From: Paludibacteraceae bacterium
GTDB taxonomy: Bacteria; Bacteroidota; Bacteroidia; Bacteroidales; Paludibacteraceae
Direction: 5' to 3'
NCBI GenBank assembly: GCA_017430235.1
Contig: JAFRNH010000098.1
Location: 1 to 64,000, forward strand
Length of the DNA: 64,000 bases
In this document: positions 28,244-35,232 of the stretch, one piece after another
How positions within the stretch are numbered: the first letter of the stretch is position 1
Layout of the letters: every line of letters starts with the position of its first letter
The notes under the pieces: model-generated
The model's database searches: none
What the model was told of the DNA's origin: nothing
What the model saw: the letters and a program-made list of their open reading frames with translations, nothing else
Translations under genes and position numbers: made by a program

Positions 28244-29777
28244 ACTCTAACTTTTCGATGTCAATTCTCAAATAGGCAAATTGCTTACGCAATACTTCAC
28301 ACATATATTGCAACTCCGTTTTATCTTCTTTGGAAAGGAACATATTAGACTGCAACTCCTCCGAGAAGCGACTTACCTCTTGCACCTTTCTCTCCAATGC
28401 CTCGTAGAAATTACGACCTGATGGCTTAGGCAATGATTCGACATTGATATCAGAGAGTTGCGGACTCTTTGACTTCTCAATCTCATAACGCACCCCGTTG
28501 ACAAACAAATACTGACCTTTCCGATAGATAGTAATCTTCTCACTTTCCGTTTTCTCACCTCCATAAGCGGAAGAGACTGCATCACCCGCATAGTTACGAA
28601 TCAACATATTCTTAGCAGAGGATGGATCTTTATACAGAATCGCCTGTGTCGGCGCATTCATCGGATCATATTCTGGCAAATTACGGAAATCAACAGCAAA
28701 GATATAGGTGTGACCAGTTCCATGATTCAACACATGATAGAAGAAGTGGTTGCACAAGAGCAATCCCTCATTCCGACGGTCGCCTCTTTTCTTATCAGCC
28801 TCAACACTAGCTCTCACCTGCACAATCTTCAAATCAGAAGAGACAGCCTGTCGCAAGGATTCTATCTCGTTTTCAAATCCAACAAAGAGCGATTTCTTCA
28901 TAAAATCACGGACAATCTCTTGTTCCTCAGGTTCATTCCACAAGCAACGCCATAGTGGGAAGAGATCAGAAGGCATCACCTGCTCACGCTGATGCATGTA
29001 GGCTGAGGTGCGCAAGAGTTGCAAAATCTTTTTCCATCGACGATCGCTTACATAAATAGCACGTCTGCGATCACGATCAACTGAAAGCTGACTTCGTAGA
29101 TAGAGGATGCTTGCCAACACTTCCGGAGAACAAGCTATCTGTGGAATCCGTTGCTGTGCCTCTTCATACTCTTGTTGCGTGATAGGGCAACTCACCAACA
29201 CTTTGTCGGACGTCTCCGAATCCAACAGCATATCCACAAACAACTGTTGGTCTTTGACACAGCCCGAAACAATTCGGATTAGAAAACGATCCCATAATGC
29301 TTCCAACCCCTCACCTTCCGTAGGCAACTCATTACTTGCACCAATCAACAATTTAAGTGGCAACTGTATCTCATGGTCACCATTCCGATAGGTTTTCTCA
29401 TTGATGACCGTCAGCAGCGAGTTTTGAATGGCAGGACCCGCCTTCCACACCTCATCGAGGAAGACAATCTCGGCAGATGGCAAATAGCCCTCCACCTTTC
29501 GTTCGTACGTATCTGCATCACGAAGTTGTGAAATACTCACGGGACCAAAAATCTCATCCGGAGTAGAGAACCGAGACATCAGGTATTCGAAAACAGAAGC
29601 ATTTTGGAAAGCACATTTAAGTCGGCGAGCTATCAATGACTTCGCCACACCCGGAGGACCCAAAAGCAAGACACTCTCACCTGCCATGGCAGCCAAAAGA
29701 GCCAGACTAAGTTCCGTGTCTTTTTCATATACATGAGCTGAAAGCTCTTTTATCAATTGCAAATACCTATTCTCCAT
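28233..29777 (-). CDS. ravA: RavA-like MoxR AAA+ ATPase
   Basis: The ATG at 29777 gives 514 residues beginning MENRYLQLIKELSAHVYEKD. A longer frame to 29852 would begin upstream of the -7 box. The AAA+ core has Walker A GPPGVAKS (about residues 41-48), the MoxR-type EYLMSRFSTPDEIFGP insert, Walker B IVFLDEVWKAGPAIQNSLL, sensor-1 GASNELP and EALWDRFLIRI. The C-terminal third is a separate domain, as in RavA, with a central beta region near YEIEKSKSPQ. It overlaps viaA by 11 nt, so the two are translated together and should form one ATPase-VWA complex. Confidence 0.87.
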   Translation of the reverse strand: MENRYLQLIKELSAHVYEKDTELSLALLAAMAGESVLLLGPPGVAKSLIARRLKCAFQNASVFEYLMSRFSTPDEIFGPVSISQLRDADTYERKVEGYLPSAEIVFLDEVWKAGPAIQNSLLTVINEKTYRNGDHEIQLPLKLLIGASNELPTEGEGLEALWDRFLIRIVSGCVKDQQLFVDMLLDSETSDKVLVSCPITQQEYEEAQQRIPQIACSPEVLASILYLRSQLSVDRDRRRAIYVSDRRWKKILQLLRTSAYMHQREQVMPSDLFPLWRCLWNEPEEQEIVRDFMKKSLFVGFENEIESLRQAVSSDLKIVQVRASVEADKKRGDRRNEGLLLCNHFFYHVLNHGTGHTYIFAVDFRNLPEYDPMNAPTQAILYKDPSSAKNMLIRNYAGDAVSSAYGGEKTESEKITIYRKGQYLFVNGVRYEIEKSKSPQLSDINVESLPKPSGRNFYEALERKVQEVSRFSEELQSNMFLSKEDKTELQYMCEVLRKQFAYLRIDIEKLEYGE

Positions 29778-29804
29778 AATACATACACGTAAGATGTGAC
29801 CGCA

Positions 29805-29812
29805 CAAAATTA
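29805..29812 (-). promoter_or_regulatory. -7 box for ravA-viaA
   Basis: Minus-strand TAATTTTG matches TAnnTTTG and lies 27 nt before the ravA start at 29777. Confidence 0.5.
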
Positions 29813-29906
29813 TACAAAAAGAGAAAAACGACGAAAACGAGAAAGAGCACATTCCTCACATTGCGCATAAAAAAACGCAAACACGTCACGAATAACTTTC
29901 CAATAA

Positions 29907-29938
29907 TTTGGGGTAGTGATTTTTTTCGATTAAATTTG
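29907..29938 (+). promoter_or_regulatory. tRNA-Arg promoter
   Basis: TTTG (29907-29910), 20 nt, then TAAATTTG (29931-29938): a textbook Bacteroidota -33/-7 pair, 24 nt before the tRNA 5' end. Confidence 0.8.
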
Positions 29939-29962
29939 CAAAATCTTAATAACAAGAGGTTG

Positions 29963-30034
29963 GGTTGAGTAGTTCAATGGATAGAATACGGGTTTCCTAA
30001 ACCTTAGATCCGGGTTCGATTCCCGGCTCGACTA
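29963..30034 (+). tRNA. tRNA-Arg (anticodon CCU)
   Basis: The 72-nt gene folds as a cloverleaf. The acceptor GGTTGAG pairs with CTCGACT (two G-T pairs), T8-A9 follow, and the D arm is GTTCAATGGATAGAAT. The anticodon loop is TTCCTAA with CCT at 29996-29998, and the T arm is CCGGG-TTCGATT-CCCGG. The discriminator is A and CCA is not encoded. The anticodon stem CGGGT/ACCTT is weak, with a C-T mismatch at its base and one G-T pair. It reads AGG codons. No terminator follows before the YiiX-like gene. Confidence 0.9.
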
Positions 30035-30131
30035 CAAAAAGAAACAACATTAAAATCCGAAAGAAAATTTAGCGACAACATCACAAGAGCATTTCTTTTG
30101 AGGAGGGTTCTTTATTTAAATAACAGATCAT

Positions 30132-30692
30132 ATGACAGGAAACGGGAAAAAGAAAATAGTTATTTTCTCTCTGGCAATCATTACTGTGATTGTCGGTGTT
30201 TACTTCTTTCACTCCAAAAGAGGATACCAAGAGGGGGATATTCTATTTCAAGTATCGTGTAGTCGGCAATCACCCTTCATCCAGCAAGCCACCGGTTCAA
30301 AATGGTCGCATTGTGGCATCGTCGTCGAGAAGAATAAACAATGGTATGTACTAGAAGCCTCCAATGTTGTTAAACTCACCCCATTAAAAGCATGGATCAA
30401 AAGAGGCAAAAATGGGGAGATGAAAAAATTACGAGTATTGAAAAAGCCTATTAAAATCAAGTACGAAAAATACTTGGGCAAGCCATACGATCTTGCCTTT
30501 AAGTTTAATAATGGGAAGTGGTATTGCTCTGAACTTGTTTATGATATTTATAAGTCTCAATTAGGGATAGAGTTGTGTCAGCCCAGAAAAATCAGTTCGT
30601 ATAAAATTGACGGGTTGGAACATGTACTTAAAAAGAGAGGTATGAATCGTAATCAATTGGTTGTAGCACCATGTGACCTACTAAACTATTAA
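30132..30692 (+). CDS. YiiX-like permuted papain-fold cysteine peptidase
   Basis: The 186-residue protein has an N-terminal signal anchor (residues 8-26). Then come GYQEGDILFQ, the long element QQATGSKWSHCGIVV containing the putative catalytic H60, LEA (E75) and WYCSELVYDIY with C132. Histidine before cysteine in sequence is the circularly permuted NlpC/P60 (YiiX/YebB) order. Members act as amidases or peptidases on envelope substrates or lipids. It begins about 100 nt after tRNA-Arg and is followed after 13 nt by a secreted protein of unknown function, probably in one transcript. Confidence 0.85.
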   Translation: MTGNGKKKIVIFSLAIITVIVGVYFFHSKRGYQEGDILFQVSCSRQSPFIQQATGSKWSHCGIVVEKNKQWYVLEASNVVKLTPLKAWIKRGKNGEMKKLRVLKKPIKIKYEKYLGKPYDLAFKFNNGKWYCSELVYDIYKSQLGIELCQPRKISSYKIDGLEHVLKKRGMNRNQLVVAPCDLLNY

Positions 30693-30705
30693 ATACAATT
30701 GCAAA

Positions 30706-32340
30706 ATGAATAACCTATATAAAATTCTTTCATTTCTATTTCTTTTAGGAATATTTTTTTCTGTATGTGCGCATGATTACATCATCACGTTTAAGCCAGA
30801 TGTTAAGTTTAGGAAAAGTGAGACTCCTGGTTTTATGAATGCCTATTGCGACACATCGGTTGTTGAACTGGCTAAAATAGAAAATGAAGAAAACAGTGAA
30901 GACAGCGTACAGATCGATTTCTATCTGGATATGGATTTCCCTGCAACAGATGACAATGAGTTTAATTCCAACCTGTTGGCTTTGATCGATTCTGCATATT
31001 TATCCAATGAGTTTTTTGTTGATTATAGTAATTATTACGAAGATTACGATAACAATCTTTATATGGCTGATTCAACAATAATCAAAGTCACATCTTATAA
31101 TGACAGCACTTTGTCAATGTTTGTTGAGAAATACTGTGCAAGAAATTCCGAATGGCGAGAAGAAAGACGTGATTCAATAAATTTTGACAAAAAGACCAAA
31201 ACTCGTTTTTATAAAGACATTAATGATTCTATCTCAATGTGGAGTAAGTCTGGGTATGATGGTGAAAGTTATTCTATATCTGATTATCTGATTACGGTTC
31301 ATCATTATGTGCCTGAATCGACTTGGGGTACTGGGGCATATTGTGGGAAAAGTACAAAAACCACCATAGTAGACAGGAAACAATGGACTCCTATTCTCCC
31401 TAACGAAATTGTTTGGTGCGACGAACCAATAAGTTATGAATATCGTCACAATTCTTTTCTAGATTTTTTGATGACTTTGGAATTGACCAAAGAGTGGGGA
31501 TGCGCGAATGGTGATTCTGCGGCAAATAAGAGATTTGATGTCTCAAAATGTCATGAGAATCATTGGTATATTGATACTGATGATTTAGGCACGGCTGCTA
31601 TCGGTGCTTATGAAGAAGGTGTGACAATTTATTTGGAACGCTGTCCGGGATACAGGTGGTATGAAGCTCCTGTCAGTTTCACCTATGACGAGATATATGA
31701 GTTTTTGATACCGGGCACCGCCGTCTATGAAGCAGCTGAAAATTATTGTAAGACACATAAACCCACACAATTCGATAAGGAGTATTATGGTGATAGCGAT
31801 TCATCGAGAGTAAGAAGTTTATATATCGATTTTGATACTAAGTCTATTGAGACAACAGATAACATCTATGAGATTTCATTTCCTGCTTCGTTACAAAAAG
31901 CAAAAAAACTAAGCAAAACTTGGTGTTGGGTAGATCCTCAATATCATAAAAACAAATATAATGAAACAACACAACGAGGGAAAAATAGTAAGATTCCCAA
32001 GAAAATCAAATACGAAGGATTTCATCATATTTCTGAAAATGGCGATACAGAAATATCCGTCAGAATTTTCACCAACTTGGTTAAGGACTATCCTGAATTA
32101 ATTCCAACGTTGACTACTTCCACCGATTGCTTAAACCCTGATTTTCATGTGTATGATCTGCCTGGAGAAAAACTTTCAAAGCAATATATCTATAGAGGTA
32201 TTGACACGGAAAGCAAAGACTTGATTGAGATTGACATCCGATGTTTACCGGAAAGAGCATTCTACTATGAAATTGCTTCGTATATGATGTTTAATTGTTT
32301 TGATCTTGAAGAATATAACGAGCATTACATGTTGAAATGA
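30706..32340 (+). CDS. Secreted protein of unknown function, Cys-rich, acidic
   Basis: I do not recognise this 544-residue protein. It has a signal peptide (MNNLYKILSFLFLLGIFFSVCA, then HDY), so it is exported. The mature chain is acidic and tyrosine-rich with about a dozen cysteines spread along it (for example AYCDTS, KYCARN, TGAYCG, IVWCDE, WGCANG, SKCHEN, ERCPGY), suggesting disulfides. Segments such as VQIDFYLDMDFPATDD and VRSLYIDFDTKSIE look like beta-strands, vaguely like RsiV/DUF3298-type proteins, but the match is too weak to name. It lies between tRNA-Arg and tRNA-Pro behind a YiiX-like peptidase and ends next to a bidirectional hairpin. Confidence 0.7.
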   Translation: MNNLYKILSFLFLLGIFFSVCAHDYIITFKPDVKFRKSETPGFMNAYCDTSVVELAKIENEENSEDSVQIDFYLDMDFPATDDNEFNSNLLALIDSAYLSNEFFVDYSNYYEDYDNNLYMADSTIIKVTSYNDSTLSMFVEKYCARNSEWREERRDSINFDKKTKTRFYKDINDSISMWSKSGYDGESYSISDYLITVHHYVPESTWGTGAYCGKSTKTTIVDRKQWTPILPNEIVWCDEPISYEYRHNSFLDFLMTLELTKEWGCANGDSAANKRFDVSKCHENHWYIDTDDLGTAAIGAYEEGVTIYLERCPGYRWYEAPVSFTYDEIYEFLIPGTAVYEAAENYCKTHKPTQFDKEYYGDSDSSRVRSLYIDFDTKSIETTDNIYEISFPASLQKAKKLSKTWCWVDPQYHKNKYNETTQRGKNSKIPKKIKYEGFHHISENGDTEISVRIFTNLVKDYPELIPTLTTSTDCLNPDFHVYDLPGEKLSKQYIYRGIDTESKDLIEIDIRCLPERAFYYEIASYMMFNCFDLEEYNEHYMLK

Positions 32341-32378
32341 TGATTTGAATAAATCAAAGAGAAATAGGAAACACTATA

Positions 32379-32416
32379 AAAATGCGGAGGCGCGAGACCT
32401 CACGTCTCCACATTTT
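32379..32416. terminator. Bidirectional hairpin between convergent genes
   Basis: A 14-position stem with one mismatch (AAAATGCGGAGGCG against CGTCTCCACATTTT) surrounds a 10-nt loop and separates the plus-strand secreted protein from the minus-strand ATPase, overlapping the latter's stop codon. It has A- and T-tracts on its two sides. Its GGAGGCG/CGTCTCC arms resemble REP-like palindromes. Confidence 0.7.
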
Positions 32417-33782
32417 AATGATATTCTGCATCTGGCTCCCTAACCATAGAGACATCCACTTTATAATAGGTCGGAGCGTAGTCGCTCTTTTTCAAACACA
32501 TCGTCATGTAGACGGGAGCGTATGTCACTTTGCCCACCTCTTTCAGATTGTCGTTGCAGAGCACAACAGCCTCCTGCAGATCGTAGTCGGGACAATCCAT
32601 GATGTTAGACAAGGCACGGTGCACTTCGTAGTCTTTACCTGATTTCACCTCAATCGGCAGGATCCTGCCATGGTATTCGATCACGAAATCGATCTCACCA
32701 CGTTTTTTATTGTTGTAGTAGAAAGGTTCAAACGAATGGGCTATTAATTCCTGTGCGACGGCATTCTCGTATACAGAACCAAAATTGATGTCTTTGTCTC
32801 CTTTGATGATACGGAGTTGAATTCCGTTGGCATATTGAGCGGCAAGCAAACCAATATCGTTGAGAAACAGTTTGAGCAGATTTCTCGACATCGACAGTTT
32901 AAGCGGCATCTTCGGTTCTTCCACATTGTAGACAGGAATTGCCACACCTGCGTTTTTCAGCCAAAGGAACCCGTTGTGGTAACGATCGTATTTAGCATTT
33001 TCATTGAGGCTCTTCAAAATGAATCGTTTATTCTTCTCATTCAATTCAGGCGGAATCAAATCGTAAATATGATTGATCTGCAACTTATCCTTGAAGTCAT
33101 ATTTAGTGATGTCTCGTTTGTAAAGAGTGATGATATCCCGTTGCACAGCCATTACTTCCTGAAGATTATTTGTCTTCAGGTATCTCTTCACCGCTTCTGG
33201 CATTCCTCCCACCACAAGATATAATCTGAACAACTCCATCATTTTCTGATGGATGAATGAGTCGACAGGAATACGGGAATCCCACGATTGCTGCAGATGA
33301 TCAATCACTCTGTCGCCAATGCCTACTGCACGTATGAATTCTTCAAAGTCGAGAGGGAACATCTCCTTGACACTCATGTAGCCCACAGGTTCGGAACGCA
33401 AATCTGTCAACTCTACACCAAGCAAAGAACCACTCATTATATATTTGTAAGAACCATCTTCCACAAGGAATTTTATCGCTGTCACTATTTCCGGACAAGC
33501 CTGCACCTCATCAAAAAATATCAATGTCTCACCTTTGATCAACGGTTTTTTAGTAGCCGTAGATATGAGTAACAAGATATCTTCTCTTCCATTCGCTTTT
33601 CTAATTGCTTCGGCAAACTCTTGGTTTTCCACAAAATTAAACTCCACAAAGCTCTTGAATTTTTTTCCAAATTCTCGTATTGCGAATGTCTTTCCTATCT
33701 GCCTTGCTCCTGTTAGAAGGAGTGCTTTTTGAGATGTTTTGTAAAATTCATCCAAGTATTTCGATATATTTCTTTGAATCAT
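32415..33782 (-). CDS. AAA ATPase with DUF4143 domain
   Basis: The 455-residue protein belongs to the AAA_14/DUF4143 family, abundant in Bacteroidota and archaea. It has Walker A LTGARQIGKT (residues 23-32), Walker B TLIFFDEVQACPE, sensor YIMSGSLLGVEL, a winged-helix middle part, and a C-terminal DUF4143 region. That region ends in a restriction-nuclease-like core GEIDFVIEYHGRILPIEVKSGK, in which the D, E and K residues match the PD-(D/E)xK pattern. The role is unknown; proposals include DNA-related or defence functions. Its upstream DNA carries five phased repeats. The tRNA-bounded location suggests an accessory gene. Confidence 0.88.
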   Translation of the reverse strand: MIQRNISKYLDEFYKTSQKALLLTGARQIGKTFAIREFGKKFKSFVEFNFVENQEFAEAIRKANGREDILLLISTATKKPLIKGETLIFFDEVQACPEIVTAIKFLVEDGSYKYIMSGSLLGVELTDLRSEPVGYMSVKEMFPLDFEEFIRAVGIGDRVIDHLQQSWDSRIPVDSFIHQKMMELFRLYLVVGGMPEAVKRYLKTNNLQEVMAVQRDIITLYKRDITKYDFKDKLQINHIYDLIPPELNEKNKRFILKSLNENAKYDRYHNGFLWLKNAGVAIPVYNVEEPKMPLKLSMSRNLLKLFLNDIGLLAAQYANGIQLRIIKGDKDINFGSVYENAVAQELIAHSFEPFYYNNKKRGEIDFVIEYHGRILPIEVKSGKDYEVHRALSNIMDCPDYDLQEAVVLCNDNLKEVGKVTYAPVYMTMCLKKSDYAPTYYKVDVSMVREPDAEYH

Positions 33783-33819
33783 AATATTTTATCATTTTTA
33801 TACAATATCATTACAACCT

Positions 33820-33967
33820 AAAATTTCCATTTTTCCAGGCAAATTTCATTTAAAATTTCCACTTTTCCAAGCATTTTTCTACTTATTTTTTCATTTTTCA
33901 AAGATTTTTTTGTTCAAAATCTCCACTTTTCCAAGATAAAAACAGTAAAAACTTCCACTTTTCCAAG
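33820..33967 (-). repeat. Five-copy phased repeat upstream of the DUF4143 ATPase
   Basis: On the plus strand a 20-bp unit AAAATTTCCACTTTTCCAAG starts at 33820, 33852, 33885 (degenerate), 33916 and 33948, that is at steps of 32, 33, 31 and 32 bp. Copies 2, 4 and 5 differ at only one or two positions; the 12-bp intervening segments are unrelated AT-rich DNA. The array lies 38-185 bp before the ATPase start and occupies most of the 33783-34107 gap. The step equals three helical turns, so all copies face the same side of the DNA, as expected for an operator array. It is too short-spaced to be a CRISPR. Confidence 0.85.
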
Positions 33968-34059
33968 AAATAAATTCAAAGGACTCTGTGTCATCTTTGA
34001 TCAAACCAGACCAACAAGAAATCCCCAACGAAAAATATTCAAAAAATTTTTAAAAAAGA

Positions 34060-34091
34060 TTTGGTGGTATCAAAAATGAGTTCTACCTTTG
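34060..34091 (+). promoter_or_regulatory. tRNA-Pro promoter
   Basis: TTTG (34060-34063), 20 nt, TACCTTTG (34084-34091): an exact -33/-7 pair, 16 nt before the tRNA. Confidence 0.8.
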
Positions 34092-34107
34092 CAACGCATT
34101 TGAAAAA

Positions 34108-34182
34108 CGAGGTGTAGCGCAGTCCGGTTAGCGCATCTGGTTTGGGACCAGAGGGTCGGGGGTTCGAATCCCTTCACCTCGA
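34108..34182 (+). tRNA. tRNA-Pro (anticodon UGG)
   Basis: The 75-nt cloverleaf has acceptor CGAGGTG/CACCTCG, T8-A9, D arm GCGCAGTCCGGTTAGCGC, anticodon arm TCTGG-TTTGGGA-CCAGA with TGG at 34143-34145, and T arm GGGGG-TTCGAAT-CCCTT. CCA is not encoded. A strong terminator follows within 2 nt. Confidence 0.95.
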
Positions 34183-34183
34183 C

Positions 34184-34213
34184 AAGGCTGAAAGAAATCT
34201 TTCAGCCTTTTTT
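34184..34213 (+). terminator. Terminator after tRNA-Pro
   Basis: A perfect 11-bp stem AAGGCTGAAAG / CTTTCAGCCTT with loop AAAT, followed by T-rich sequence. Confidence 0.88.
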
Positions 34214-34253
34214 CTTTTTAGGGCAGATTCAGCAATTATTTACTTCTTTTCAA

Positions 34254-34284
34254 TTGCACATTATTATTTTTTAAACTATTTTTG
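34254..34284 (+). promoter_or_regulatory. Promoter of the OMP-TamB-TamL operon
   Basis: TTG (34254-34256), 20 nt, TATTTTTG (34277-34284). The transcript would start near 34291, around a possible short upstream ORF (34290-34346). Confidence 0.65.
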
Positions 34285-34338
34285 CAATTATGGATGTGCC
34301 TCAACACATTGTGGACATAGCCAACGATTATCGTAAAG

Positions 34339-35232
34339 ATGAATAATTTTATGAAGAAAATTGCATTACTCATAGTTTCAGCAGCCCTATTCTTTAATAC
34401 TGCATGGGCTGAAGAGCAAGACAAAAAAGAGGTTTTGAATTTCGGCGTTGAAATCGGTGTTCATGCGCTTACAAAAGATGTCACTCCCCCAGAAAACGTA
34501 CGATTTGCAGAATTGGGAGTCCATGCATATTATATTCCATGGAACATTGGCGCTGTGACAGAATACCTCTTCGGAAACGGAATGTTTGGCATAGGTACAG
34601 GATTGAGACTTACTAGCTACACTGCGTTTTATGGTAGGAAAACCTCTTATTTTGAATGGAACATGAAACCAGAATCATTAGAGGGAGACTACATCAAACT
34701 TCATAACATTAAACAATCAAACAACTATCTGGGATTTCCTGTTTTATTCCGAATGTTTTTTGTTCCTCAATCCAATATCGTCAGACCTTATTTCAAACTA
34801 GATTTGGCATTGAATTTCTTAGTAGTGAATAAAAACACCATCAATTTCGTAGAAGAGGATACTCCACTCACTTATGTCGACAGAATCAACGAAAACTTAG
34901 GAACCCCCGAGAAATTCAATTCCACCCTTGATTTTGCTCTAGGTTTGAGAGCAGGAAAAGATCCGTTCTACGTCAATTTGGAAGCTCACTATCCCTCTTT
35001 CATTCTAACGGACAGTCCTGTTTCCTTCTTCGAAACCGAAGATCTAAACATGCTGAATCTCGGTGTCAAACTGATGATTCAAGTGCCTATCCATTGGAGT
35101 GAATACAAAAAAATACCACAGGAAGACAAAGAAGAAATCAAGTCTCAATATATCATCAACGATGACCTCATCGAACAACAACCTGCAGAAGACGACTCTA
35201 ACGGCGTCTTCACACCCGACGACGAAGATTGA
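34339..35232 (+). CDS. Outer-membrane beta-barrel protein upstream of TamB
   Basis: The 297-residue protein has a signal peptide (MKKIALLIVSAALFFNTAWA, then EEQ). The second methionine at 34351 starts a more standard signal sequence than the first. The mature part shows porin-like strands (LNFGVEIGVHAL, MFGIGTGLRLTSYTAFYG, PFYVNLEAHYPSF, MLNLGVKLMIQVPI) and an acidic C-terminal tail of about 40 residues (QQPAEDDSNGVFTPDDED) that is unusual for a barrel. Its stop overlaps the TTG start of tamB, so it is coupled to the outer-membrane translocation genes. I cannot assign a named family. Confidence 0.78.
   Translation: MNNFMKKIALLIVSAALFFNTAWAEEQDKKEVLNFGVEIGVHALTKDVTPPENVRFAELGVHAYYIPWNIGAVTEYLFGNGMFGIGTGLRLTSYTAFYGRKTSYFEWNMKPESLEGDYIKLHNIKQSNNYLGFPVLFRMFFVPQSNIVRPYFKLDLALNFLVVNKNTINFVEEDTPLTYVDRINENLGTPEKFNSTLDFALGLRAGKDPFYVNLEAHYPSFILTDSPVSFFETEDLNMLNLGVKLMIQVPIHWSEYKKIPQEDKEEIKSQYIINDDLIEQQPAEDDSNGVFTPDDED

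Noticed and set aside
33820..33967. CRISPR-like array
   Set aside because: Units are 20 bp with only 12-bp AT-rich spacers, one copy is degenerate, and no cas genes are present; better explained as an operator array.
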